From Streptomyces sp. NBC_00483 (GTDB lineage: Bacteria; Actinomycetota; Actinomycetes; Streptomycetales; Streptomycetaceae): 64,000 nucleotides of DNA. The DNA is taken from positions 6,820,001-6,884,000 of the forward strand of contig NZ_CP107880.1 in the NCBI RefSeq assembly GCF_036013745.1, in the 5' to 3' direction. The position numbers were made by a program, and so were the translations under genes. Shown here one piece after another: positions 42,094-49,924 of the stretch. The number at the start of each line of letters is the position of its first letter. Position 1 is the stretch's first letter. Below the pieces are notes generated by a model, which was not told the origin of the DNA, ran no database searches, and saw only the letters and a list, made by a program, of their open reading frames with translations.

Positions 42094-42738
42094 TTACGCT
42101 CGGGCGGTGCGGGCGGCCTGACGCTTCCTGACCTCCATGAGGTCCTCGCCGCCGGGAAGCGCCAGCACCCCTGGCCCCCAGTTGTCCCCCGCGTGCCACG
42201 CCCCGTGCTCCATGGCCTCGGGCCACCGCCGCTTACGGGGCACGCCGCTGGCGGACATGAGGTGACTCCACTCATTGCGCGCACCTTCGGCCCCGATCCG
42301 CAGCCGGACGGGCACGCCACTCGGGTCGGTGACCTGATGCTGCTTGCGTACGGCGGAGACGATCCGCCAGGGGTGCCGTTCGAGCACTCGCCGCATGCGC
42401 TTCAGTGACCGGAGCGAGACGACGTACAGGTACAGCTGACACAGGTAAACCAGGAAGACCACGGCCCCGACCATTCCGAGCAGGTTCCCGCCGCTTCCTC
42501 CGCGGCGCCCCTTGAAACGGACGTCGGACAGGCCGATGACCCCGAACCCGTCGAGCAGACTCAGCGCGACGAACGAACCCACCCAGAAGACGGTCCAGAG
42601 GGTGAGGCGCACTCGTACCTTGCGTCTGGACTTCGTCCAGGCGGTGCGGGTGCCGGGATCGTCGAAAGCGCATTTCGTCAGGGGGAGTTGTGGCGCGAGT
42701 TGCGCCTCCTGAGTCTCGTCGGCGGCCGCACCGTGCAT
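42094..42738 (-). CDS. Two-helix membrane protein, paralogue of the 41432 gene
   Basis: A 214-residue protein. The ATG at 42738 is chosen for its AGGAG nine bases upstream; a longer frame exists. Helices: TLWTVFWVGSFVALSLLDGF and LLGMVGAVVFLVYLCQLYLY. The cytoplasmic part contains MRRVLERHPWRIVSAVRKQH, RRWPEAMEHGAWHAGDNWGP and VLALPGGEDLMEVRKRQ. It precedes its paralogue by 20 bases in transcription and probably shares its promoter. No known family. Confidence 0.72.
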   Translation of the reverse strand: MHGAAADETQEAQLAPQLPLTKCAFDDPGTRTAWTKSRRKVRVRLTLWTVFWVGSFVALSLLDGFGVIGLSDVRFKGRRGGSGGNLLGMVGAVVFLVYLCQLYLYVVSLRSLKRMRRVLERHPWRIVSAVRKQHQVTDPSGVPVRLRIGAEGARNEWSHLMSASGVPRKRRWPEAMEHGAWHAGDNWGPGVLALPGGEDLMEVRKRQAARTARA

Positions 42739-42960
42739 GATTCGATCTCCTGGATGCTCGACTGCATCGGGCCCGGACAGAGCAGCCTGAGCGAACACCC
42801 CCGGACACATGTCAACGCAGCGTCTCAACGCCGCTCCGGAACCCTATCCAGACGGCTCGGACTCAGCAGGCCCCTTTCGCTGGTCGCTGGTCGGACCCCC
42901 GGACCATCTGGGATCATCCCGTACTCGCCACTTCGACAGCACAGGAGCCGTGCCCGTCCT

Positions 42961-43638
42961 ATGAACCTCGCCGAAGCCAAGAGTGCGATCGCAGCCGCGC
43001 GCGCCGAGGACATGGCCCCTCGCGTCGGCGCCCTTCTCCCGCCAGGAACCCCCGTCACCGGCCCCTTCGCCATCAACCGCCTGGATTGGTGGCGGGAAAG
43101 GGAGCCCGTCGCTCCGGCCGACCGGCGTCCGGAGGTATTCGGTGATGTCGGCAACCCCGTCGGCACTGGGCAGAAGGCCAAGGTGGTGGCCTCGACGTTG
43201 TTCTGGGGAGATGAGAACGCCTCGACGAGCGGCCCCAAGCGCATCTGCGACGACCCGGGAAAGCGCGAAAAGTACAAGCGCCGCAAGCGCGGCTTCTGGG
43301 GAGGCTGGGACAGCCTGGCAGGGCAATTGGAAATCGCGATTCAGCCCCGCTCCCGCTGGTGGTACGTGTACTCGTTCCTCGTCCTGACCCCTGACGGGCT
43401 CCAGGTTTTCTACGCGCCCAGTGCTGTTATGCCCCCTTCTGGCATCGCAGATGAAGGCGCCGAGGTCGGCTGGTACTGCCCCCGCTCTCAACTGGCATGG
43501 ATCCGCCGTCAGAAGAAGGAGCAGCTTTTCGAGTTCGGCTTCGCCGACGGATCCTGGGCCACGCTCAATCTCCCCGAGCACGAAGCGTTCACCACGCAGG
43601 TGTCGGGCATCCTCCCGGTCGGCGCGACCAGGCCGTAG
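42961..43638 (+). CDS. Hypothetical protein of the DGSW-motif family
   Basis: A 225-residue soluble protein. Features shared with the 48126 protein: GGWDSLAGQLEIAIQPRSRW (there GDWNSMAGHLARATMPRTRN), EVGWYCPRSQLAWIRR (there EVGWSTVLGKVSWIRD), and FEFGFADGSWATLNLPE. The N-terminal 75 residues contain an acidic and Pro-rich region. It has neither signal nor helices. Role unknown; placement before a WXG-type cassette and the three scattered copies suggest a component of the effector island. Confidence 0.72.
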   Translation: MNLAEAKSAIAAARAEDMAPRVGALLPPGTPVTGPFAINRLDWWREREPVAPADRRPEVFGDVGNPVGTGQKAKVVASTLFWGDENASTSGPKRICDDPGKREKYKRRKRGFWGGWDSLAGQLEIAIQPRSRWWYVYSFLVLTPDGLQVFYAPSAVMPPSGIADEGAEVGWYCPRSQLAWIRRQKKEQLFEFGFADGSWATLNLPEHEAFTTQVSGILPVGATRP

Positions 43639-43905
43639 TTGTCGCCCGCGATGTCGGTTTGTTCGGTGCGCACGGACGGCCGTGGACGTGGTGAGGGGGC
43701 AGGCCGCCACTGTGGCTTCTCTCCCGTAGGCGTGGGAGTGGTGTGCCCGTGAGGGGTATGCGCTTTCTTCTGTTTCTTCCATAGGCGAGTAAAGATCGAA
43801 CCAGATGCGCATCGCTGTGTGGGGCCGGAAGTCTCCCCTCCGATAATCTGCCCGGCAGTGCCCGATCGCGGTAACGACGGCAAACGGGGGAGGTGCACGG
43901 GGCTG

Positions 43906-44187
43906 ATGGACTTCCAGATCGACACCGATCGCATGAAGACATTGATCGGCAGGCTGGACCAGGTGGACGACCGCATGCGGGATGCCCAGCAGCGGCTCAA
44001 CAAGGTGGGCCCGAAGGGCCTCGGTACGGACGGCCTGGATGACGCCTGTGACGACTTCCAGGACGACTGGGGCGACGGCATCAAGCGGATCGCCGACTCC
44101 GCCAAGACGCTGCACGAGGGGCTGCAGAAGACCCTCGATGCCTACCTGACGACCGATCAGGACATCCAGAAGGGCTTCAGCCAGTAG
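43906..44187 (+). CDS. WXG100-like partner of the 44287 secreted protein, YLTTD motif
   Basis: A 93-residue helical protein from the ATG at 43906, chosen because GGGAGG lies upstream and the earlier in-frame extension is unlike the family. MDFQIDTDRMKTLIGRLDQV is helix 1, DDFQDDWGDGIKRIAD the turn, and AYLTTDQDIQ carries the YxxxD export signal. It lies 99 bases before the large secreted-protein gene and probably pairs with it. The 43639-43905 gap holds no gene that I can see. Confidence 0.83.
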   Translation: MDFQIDTDRMKTLIGRLDQVDDRMRDAQQRLNKVGPKGLGTDGLDDACDDFQDDWGDGIKRIADSAKTLHEGLQKTLDAYLTTDQDIQKGFSQ

Positions 44188-44286
44188 GAGCTCCACCAGG
44201 ACCTGCGGCCGCCGCGGTGCCGACACCCCGCGCTGGAGCAACTGGCACAACCGGAGCAGCACACGTACACGTAACGGGAGAGGACG

Positions 44287-45507
44287 ATGGGGATATTCGA
44301 CGATCCCGGCTGGCCCGGTCTGAAATTCAATCCCGCCAAGGGCGATCTGCACACGATCGAGTCGCTGGCGTACGACGTCAAGACGGTCGGCGACGAGCTC
44401 GACGAGTTGCGCGAGATGCTTACGAGCATCGGGAAAACCGACGGTGTGTGGGACGGCGAGGCAGCCAAGAAGTTCCAGGGCAAAGTCGGCGAACTACCCA
44501 AGTACCTTCGGCAGGGCCACGAGTCGATGAACGCCTGCTCCAGGGCGCTGCACGGCTGGCACGACGAGCTGCAGACGCTGCAGCGGCAGGCCAAGAGCCT
44601 CGACGACCGCGCGGTCGACGCCCGCAGGCTGCTCGACCAGAAGAACGCCGACGTCGACCGGGTCAACAGCAAGATCGACAGCGTACGGTTCCAGCAGATC
44701 AGCGAGGAGCAGGCCAAGACGTTGTCGGAGGAGGCCGATTCCGCATCGAATGCGGCCCAGCACGCGGCGAACGAGCTCAAGATCCTGATCCAGGACGGCG
44801 AGGCGCTGCGTGATTACTGGGAGGAGCAGGCCGGCAAGGCGGAGCAGGCCATACGCGAAGCCTCGGAGAACCGGCCGCCGGACATCAGCATCTGGAACAA
44901 GATCTCGGACGGCCTGAAGGGCGCCTGGGACGGCTTCACGGACTTCCTCGCCGACCACGCGGACCTGTTCTCCAAGATCGGATCCGTGCTGTCCATCTTG
45001 TCCTTGGCGACCATGGCCATCCCGCCCGTGGGGGCGGTGTTCGGGGCACTGGCCATCGGCGCAAGCGCGGTCGCTCTGGCCGGCTACGCGGCCAAGACGG
45101 CACGCGGCGACAAGGTCGGAGTGATGGACTGGGTCGGTGCGGGCCTTGGTGTGCTGCCCGGTGTCGGAGCGGTCAAGGGACTGACGGCGGGAGCGAAGGC
45201 GGCCAAGGCGGCGGCGACGGGCGAGCGGCTCGCAGGTGTCTTCTCGCACGCCGACGAGGTGGCGACCTCGGTCAACGTGGCCAGGGGGATGGCCAGCGGC
45301 GTGATGTACAAGGGCCTGGCGCGGGCGGGCAAGGGGCTGGGGCTCGGCGAGGAGGCCTTGGACGTCGGCAGCGGGCTGATGCGCGGAACGATGGGCGGCA
45401 TCAAGGGCGTCGGCCTGGTGCACGGCCTCGTGTCGGGCGGATCGAGTACCCAGTCGGCGAGCGCACCGTCCAGTAACGCGTTCATGTCGGCGGCGGGGGC
45501 GGCGTAA
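44287..45507 (+). CDS. Putative T7SS-secreted protein with long helical N-terminus and hydrophobic centre
   Basis: A 406-residue protein with GGGAGAGGACG upstream. It starts MGIFDDPGWPGLKFNPAKGD, followed by SLAYDVKTVGDELDELREML, GVWDGEAAKKFQGKVGELPK (the WXG-like turn) and long coiled-coil sequence: the signature of the putative T7SS-secreted-protein family. A hydrophobic region (ILSLATMAIPPVGAVFGALA, IGASAVALAGYAAKTA) and VGVMDWVGAGLGVLPGVGAV follow. It ends without an effector domain (NAFMSAAGAA). The next gene starts four bases later, so they form one operon. Confidence 0.87.
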   Translation: MGIFDDPGWPGLKFNPAKGDLHTIESLAYDVKTVGDELDELREMLTSIGKTDGVWDGEAAKKFQGKVGELPKYLRQGHESMNACSRALHGWHDELQTLQRQAKSLDDRAVDARRLLDQKNADVDRVNSKIDSVRFQQISEEQAKTLSEEADSASNAAQHAANELKILIQDGEALRDYWEEQAGKAEQAIREASENRPPDISIWNKISDGLKGAWDGFTDFLADHADLFSKIGSVLSILSLATMAIPPVGAVFGALAIGASAVALAGYAAKTARGDKVGVMDWVGAGLGVLPGVGAVKGLTAGAKAAKAAATGERLAGVFSHADEVATSVNVARGMASGVMYKGLARAGKGLGLGEEALDVGSGLMRGTMGGIKGVGLVHGLVSGGSSTQSASAPSSNAFMSAAGAA

Positions 45508-45510
45508 CCC

Positions 45511-46407
45511 ATGGACACGATGGATGAACCCGGCAGCGGTGTGACCGTCGCCTCGGAGGCTGCTCCTGAGCGTCTGAACTTCCGTGTGCCGCCCGCCTTC
45601 TTCGAGCTCCCTGTCCAGGAACCCCCGGAGCTGGTGGGTGAAGAGCTGATCGAGCTGGCCCAGGACATCTACCCGGAGGGGAACGCCCAACTCTGGTTCC
45701 AGTACGCGGCGGCTCAACTGCCGGTGGTCGCCGAGATGGTGGAGGCCGGGGTCGGCTACGCGGGCTTCTGCCTGCTCGACCTCGACGGGCGCCACAGCAC
45801 GGCGACGGTGACCGCCACGCTGCTGGAGTCGGTGCCGAACGGCCGGAGGATGACGGCTTCGAGTGTCGCCGCGGAACTCTCCGGGACGTCCGGGGCGTCC
45901 GGTTCCTCTGGTTTGGGGGAGCAGGCTCGGGTCGAGACGGTGTGGCTCGAGGCGGGCGAGGCGGTCGCCAGGTTCACCTCGGAGATCATGACGCTTCCTG
46001 CGGAGATCACCGACTCCGGTCGGGCCGAAGAGGTGGAGATCGGAAAGATCGCCGTGTACCTCCCTCTTCGCCGGTACGCGGAGATGGCTCTCTTCGAACT
46101 CAGCACGCCGTGCATGCAGGACTGGGACCTGTACTCAGAGCTCTTCTTCACCATCGTGAACACCCTTGAAGTGGCGGAGGGGCCGGCGTCGGCCGATGCC
46201 GAGCCTCAGGCCGGTACCCCGCCCCAGGCCGGCAACCTGCCTCAGCAGCCGGATGATCCGGATCATGCGGATCAGCGGACGGACGTGGCTTCCGGCGGCC
46301 CTCTGACGCAGTCGACACCGGTGACAGAGCCGACCGGGCCCACGCAGGCGGCACAGGGCGCCGAGGAACCTCCGCCTCCGAAGCCCGTCCGGGACGTGTT
46401 CGGATGA
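45511..46407 (+). CDS. Cytoplasmic-type protein linked to the T7SS cargo, ending DVFG
   Basis: A 298-residue protein without signal or membrane helices. A folded domain (residues 20-215: ELIELAQDIYPEGNAQLWFQ, ATVTATLLESVPNGRRM, VYLPLRRYAEMALFELSTPC, WDLYSELFFTIVNTLEV) is followed by an 80-residue Pro/Gln/Thr-rich linker and PPPPKPVRDVFG. Being coupled to a secreted-protein gene, it might be its chaperone, in the position EspG has in mycobacteria, though I see no sequence support for EspG. The ending is that of carriers and EsxA. The next ATG overlaps its stop (ATGA). Confidence 0.75.
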   Translation: MDTMDEPGSGVTVASEAAPERLNFRVPPAFFELPVQEPPELVGEELIELAQDIYPEGNAQLWFQYAAAQLPVVAEMVEAGVGYAGFCLLDLDGRHSTATVTATLLESVPNGRRMTASSVAAELSGTSGASGSSGLGEQARVETVWLEAGEAVARFTSEIMTLPAEITDSGRAEEVEIGKIAVYLPLRRYAEMALFELSTPCMQDWDLYSELFFTIVNTLEVAEGPASADAEPQAGTPPQAGNLPQQPDDPDHADQRTDVASGGPLTQSTPVTEPTGPTQAAQGAEEPPPPKPVRDVFG

Positions 46408-46667
46408 GTGCACGGCGCCTGCCGGAAGTCGGCAGCGCTCTCCCGGCGGATGCCCTTGGGCTGTTGCAGGTGAGGGCTGTTCACCTGGCGGAGGTGCCGG
46501 GCCTGGCCGAGGCGGCGCGGGCCATTGGCGTCGACAGGGGCATCGACTATCTGGCCGACCGCGAGGTCGCCGCGATGCTCCATCGCCACCGGCGCCTGCT
46601 GGGCCGGATGAACTCACGCGGGGCATGGGGAGGCTTGCTGCTCGTCCCAGGAGCGGTCGGAGCGTGA
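46404..46667 (+). CDS. Small hypothetical protein overlapping the 45511 gene
   Basis: An 87-residue protein coupled to the upstream stop by ATGA. VPGLAEAARAIGVDRGIDYL and DREVAAMLHRHRRLLGRM look helical. The same reading frame continues beyond its TGA for 250 bases as the membrane protein below, which lacks a normal start, so the two may once have been one gene. No family recognised. Confidence 0.55.
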   Translation: MSARRLPEVGSALPADALGLLQVRAVHLAEVPGLAEAARAIGVDRGIDYLADREVAAMLHRHRRLLGRMNSRGAWGGLLLVPGAVGA

Positions 46668-46706
46668 TTCCTGATCGACACCACCGATTGGGGAACCCTC
46701 GACCCA

Positions 46707-46919
46707 GTGGTCGGCCTGATCCTCTGCTCGCCCGTGGTGCTACTGCTCGCAGCCGGCGTGTACCTGCTGTCGCGAGCGTTCTGGTTCCGTCGTGCATGGG
46801 TACGCGGCGGGACCCGCGATCAGGTCAACGGTTATCTTCAGATCCTGTCGACATCAGGGCTCGCGCTCCGTCAACTGCCCGCGTGGCTCAAGCCGCCCAC
46901 CGGAAATAGCTGGCGATGA
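46707..46919 (+). CDS. Small single-helix membrane protein, start uncertain
   Basis: A 70-residue reading from the GTG at 46707; the protein-like sequence extends upstream to a CTG at 46671 (LIDTTDWGTLDPVVGLILCS) with no ATG, GTG or TTG between the previous in-frame TGA and 46707. One helix (VGLILCSPVVLLLAAGVYLL) and a basic C-terminus (FWFRRAWVRGGTRDQ) are clear. It is either a CTG-started gene or the 3' half of an interrupted gene. Confidence 0.45.
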   Translation: MVGLILCSPVVLLLAAGVYLLSRAFWFRRAWVRGGTRDQVNGYLQILSTSGLALRQLPAWLKPPTGNSWR

Positions 46920-46965
46920 CCTGCGATCTCGACCCCATTCCCGCCGACCACTTGGGCCAGGAAAC

Positions 46966-47583
46966 GTGAGTACCGAATTCAGCGTTCACTATCCGACTGC
47001 ACAAGAAAGGGCAGCGGCCAACTTCCAACGCCTCATCAAGGTACGAGGTGGGAACGCGATCCATGTCCAAGGGGAGTTTCCGAACAAGGAAGCGGCAGAC
47101 GGCCGGGGTCCGAGTTTCACCCTCTTCGCGGACCAGGTAGGGAATGGGCCCTTGTGTTCTGTGGCCCGGCGAACGGCCGACCCGAATGCGGGAGCCGACC
47201 TGGCTGTGACAGGGCCTGACGGGGCCGAGCTGGGCGTGCTGCGACTGTCGGCCCCGGGTAGTGGCGGGCGCCGCCGGTACGAGATGGAACTGCCGGACGG
47301 CACAAGCCTGGTCGGCCGTCGTGGAACCGTCAGTGCGTGGATTCTGTACGTGCTGCTCTCGCCGCTGATGCTGGTCTACAACGTGGCGGGCCTCGTCGGC
47401 GGGTACGGCCGCCCCGATTGGCATCTGCCGTCGCGGACGGCATGGCGCACCAAGGGTGGCCTCGGGCTGGGCCCCGCCCCCTTGAAGTTCTACGGGATGA
47501 CCGACAAGTACAAGGTCCGGACGGCCCGTTTGGACATGCGGGTCGTCTACGCGCAGGCCGTACTGCATGAATGGGACGGCTGA
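46966..47583 (+). CDS. Hypothetical protein with one hydrophobic segment
   Basis: A 205-residue protein from the GTG at 46966 (CCAGGAAAC upstream). The N-terminal 110 residues are beta-rich (FTLFADQVGNGPLCSVARRT, ADLAVTGPDGAELGVLRLSA). A hydrophobic run (AWILYVLLSPLMLVYNVAGL) follows, then a soluble end. It is not a family known to me. The following pseudogene frame begins inside its last codons (ATGGGACGGCTGA), so the original gene pair was probably coupled. Confidence 0.65.
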   Translation: MSTEFSVHYPTAQERAAANFQRLIKVRGGNAIHVQGEFPNKEAADGRGPSFTLFADQVGNGPLCSVARRTADPNAGADLAVTGPDGAELGVLRLSAPGSGGRRRYEMELPDGTSLVGRRGTVSAWILYVLLSPLMLVYNVAGLVGGYGRPDWHLPSRTAWRTKGGLGLGPAPLKFYGMTDKYKVRTARLDMRVVYAQAVLHEWDG

Positions 47584-48129
47584 GCCTGGCCGTTCGGTGT
47601 TCGGCATGCACCGGGCAAGACGTGCTCGAGCTTGCCGTCGAGATTGTGGAGGCAGTCCTTGCCGCCGCAGCCGGCGGGTCGCCTGTCGCCGCCGCCGGAA
47701 TCGGCACCAGGGCGGCCAAAGCTGTCAAGATCACCGCCAAGCTGGCGGAGGCGCTGTCCGACATCGCAAAGCGCATGCAGTTGCCTCGCAAGATGGCAGA
47801 GCTTCGGAGCGCACTTCGAAAGGGCCGAAGCACCTCAAGGGCGGCCTCATGCCCTATGTTCGCTGCGATGGACACGGCCGCCGTCCCCCAGAGGATCTGG
47901 TCCTGTTCGCGGGATACGTGGCTACAAGAAGACCGTGAAGGGTGCCGTCAAGGATGTGATCGGTGCCGACCCGGCCGGCGCTGTCCAGGGCTCGGTCCTT
48001 GAGGGCGGACCTGGGGTGGCGGAGGGGCGTTACGAGTACGAAAGGCGCCTCGACCCGCGGAGCCTGGATGGGCGTACGGATACAACGCCTTCGCGCGCGT
48101 CCCGGACAGTGAGGGAAATTTTCGGGTGA
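47571..48129 (+). pseudogene. Frameshifted 3' part of a carrier-type gene, ending EIFG
   Basis: Protein-like sequence moves through three frames: AGIGTRAAKAVKITAKLAEA and IAKRMQLPRKMAELRSALRK in the first, KGPKHLKGGLM in the second, and YKKTVKGAVKDVIGADPAGA, EGRYEYERRLDPRSLDG, SRASRTVREIFG in the third. Joined, they make a continuous helical C-terminal region as in carriers. The WXG-type N-terminus is missing. At least two frameshifts are needed (near 47818 and near 47925), so the gene looks dead. Its final VREIFG keeps the FG ending. Confidence 0.7.
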
Positions 48130-48785
48130 GCGGATCGGACCGCAATCAGACGTCGGTCGTGCGAGCGCGGGCGGTCGCACCGGGTGGCGAGGCGCTGCGA
48201 GGAGAGCACCGGGTCGCTCTGGCTTCCCGGGCGCCCGAACCCGGCCATTTCCGCCGCACGCGCGGTCTGCGCTCGGAGCGCCGGACCCCCTTCAGCTGGT
48301 GCATGCTCCCAGTGCGTGGGACGGCGAGGTTGATCTCCATGACCTGGAACCCGTTCGAAGCGCTCTTCGAGGCGATCTTCTGGCGTGGGGGGAAGAAGCC
48401 CGGGAAACCGTTCTGCGGTGACTGGAACTCCATGGCGGGACACCTGGCGCGAGCCACGATGCCGCGGACCAGGAACGGCGCGGACGTGGTCATGCAGGTC
48501 ACTGGGCATCACCTGCAACTCGTGTACGTGTCGCGCGCCGGCTCGCTCACGGGCAGGCACGGCCCGGTCGAGGTGGGCTGGTCGACGGTGCTCGGCAAGG
48601 TGAGCTGGATCCGAGACCGAAGCGATGTCGTGGGCGGCTGTCACGAAATCGGGTTCGTCGACGGTTCGTGGTGCTCGGTCCAGTTCATGGGGCAAGGCTG
48701 GCGACGCATGGGCGAGGCGTTCCCGGTGAGGCTGAGTCATCTCGACCGGGGGCCGGTTGGGCTGGGCTCGTCCTCGTCCTCGTGA
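48126..48785 (+). CDS. Hypothetical protein of the DGSW-motif family, coupled to a dead carrier
   Basis: A 219-residue frame whose GTG overlaps the pseudogene stop (GTGA). From about residue 80 it matches the 42961 protein (GDWNSMAGHLARATMPRTRN, EVGWSTVLGKVSWIRD, GFVDGSWCSVQFMG). The first 70 residues are basic and unlike protein in composition, so the N-terminus may be damaged or start later (Met at 48339). It ends in a run of serines. It may have lost its purpose with the carrier upstream. Confidence 0.65.
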   Translation: MSGSDRNQTSVVRARAVAPGGEALRGEHRVALASRAPEPGHFRRTRGLRSERRTPFSWCMLPVRGTARLISMTWNPFEALFEAIFWRGGKKPGKPFCGDWNSMAGHLARATMPRTRNGADVVMQVTGHHLQLVYVSRAGSLTGRHGPVEVGWSTVLGKVSWIRDRSDVVGGCHEIGFVDGSWCSVQFMGQGWRRMGEAFPVRLSHLDRGPVGLGSSSSS

Positions 48786-48871
48786 TGTTTTCGACGGTGC
48801 CGCCCAATACCGGCGCGGCGCATGTGGTTCGTCGAAACGTAGACGGGGCCGAGCACTCGAGTCCGTAGCGC

Positions 48872-49006
48872 TCAGAGAAGGTGATCCGCCTTCCCCGCTT
48901 TGATGTCCGAGATCAACGCACGGAGCGCCTCGCGGCTGTCGGTGCCGAGGCGGAAACAGTTGGCGCCTTCCCCGCAGAACGGGTCTTCCCAAGTGATCGC
49001 CGGCAT
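48872..49006 (-). CDS. Very small DUF397-like protein
   Basis: A 44-residue protein from an ATG with GGAGAAG 12 bases upstream: MPAITWEDPFCGEGANCFRL, then REALRALISDIKAGKADHL. The order W-x(5)-C-x(5)-C and the final AL..DIKAGKAD resemble a shortened DUF397 domain. The partner XRE regulator usual for DUF397 genes is missing. The rest of 48786-49292 shows no gene that I can support, only a short DLIRALVSGL-like frame that might be debris. Confidence 0.5.
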   Translation of the reverse strand: MPAITWEDPFCGEGANCFRLGTDSREALRALISDIKAGKADHLL

Positions 49007-49292
49007 GTGGACGTCTTCTTCTCCTAGAGGCCCGACACAAGGGCACGGATGAGATCGAGCGACGGGCGGTGGCCCTTGCCGATTCCGCGTCCGGCGTCAT
49101 CGGCGCTCCGCTTCGCGCAGCCTGGAAGCCTTCGGGCGATCTCCTTGGCCGGTCAGTGTTGACCGAGTCCGCGTGCGGCCGATTCCGGTCCTGTGGTGGC
49201 TACTTCGACTACGGGTGGCGTACGCGCCCGCTGTGGCGAAGTGCTGGGAGCGTTGAACCATGCGCAGGTGTCGGAGGTGACGGGTCAGCCGT

Positions 49293-49616
49293 TCAACGCC
49301 GACACGGCAGCCCCCACGCGACCAACACCACAAGCCCGGCCGCACACAAAGGGATGGAACGCGTGATCCGTCCACGAATGGCGAGAAAGCCAGCAATAAC
49401 AGCAGGGATGATCGAAAGCGCCATGGATGCGTCAAATTCACCCCGGAGTAGTGACACGCAGTTGACTGCCAGGTAACACACAGCGAAAACCAGTGTGATG
49501 CCGGGCAATACGCGCAGGGCCTGCCGTTTCGCTCTCGCGAGTTGCTTATCCCCGTCGGATCCGAGTGGATGGCCGTCCTGGTCCTGCCAGTTCCGGCTGA
49601 AGAGATTCCTGGGCAT
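49293..49616 (-). CDS. Small three-helix membrane protein
   Basis: A 107-residue protein: charged N-terminus (NWQDQDGHPLGSDGDKQLAR), then helices ITLVFAVCYLAVNCVSLL, SMALSIIPAVIAGFLAI and IPLCAAGLVVLVAWGL. The basic stretch before helix 1 and the helix spacing are like the 35029 protein. It lies divergent to a WXG-like cassette (49673). A membrane immunity protein is a possibility, not shown. Confidence 0.65.
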   Translation of the reverse strand: MPRNLFSRNWQDQDGHPLGSDGDKQLARAKRQALRVLPGITLVFAVCYLAVNCVSLLRGEFDASMALSIIPAVIAGFLAIRGRITRSIPLCAAGLVVLVAWGLPCRR

Positions 49617-49672
49617 GGTTGCTACGGTGCCTTCCGGCCGCTACGGAAATTGTTGGAGGGGAGCGAGCGACA

Positions 49673-49924
49673 GTGAGCTTCGCAGCTGAATCGGCGGATC
49701 TTGAGGCCTACGGGAAACAGGTCGACCGCGCCGCGCAGTCTGTCGGTGAATACGTCAAGAGATACGGCACGGGGCTGGACAAGTCCACCACGGAACAAGG
49801 CCTGTTGCTGGCACCTCTGGAATTGCACGACCAGGCGATGGACGAAGCCAATAGGGCGTTGTCGCGCATCCACACGCTCCTGGATCGAAGCGCGGCGACG
49901 CGGCCGCCCCTTCCTCCCGGCTGA
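49673..49924 (+). CDS. Small ESX-substrate-like protein without export motif
   Basis: An 83-residue helical protein from the GTG at 49673 with GGAGGGGAG upstream: SADLEAYGKQVDRAAQSVGE, STTEQGLLLAPLELHDQAMD, NRALSRIHTLLDRSA. The pattern is of the small WXG-like group but the frame stops at RPPLPPG without the YxxxD/E that other small members have. The downstream frame overlaps by four bases and lacks a standard start, so the two may be one product joined by a frameshift. Confidence 0.7.
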   Translation: MSFAAESADLEAYGKQVDRAAQSVGEYVKRYGTGLDKSTTEQGLLLAPLELHDQAMDEANRALSRIHTLLDRSAATRPPLPPG

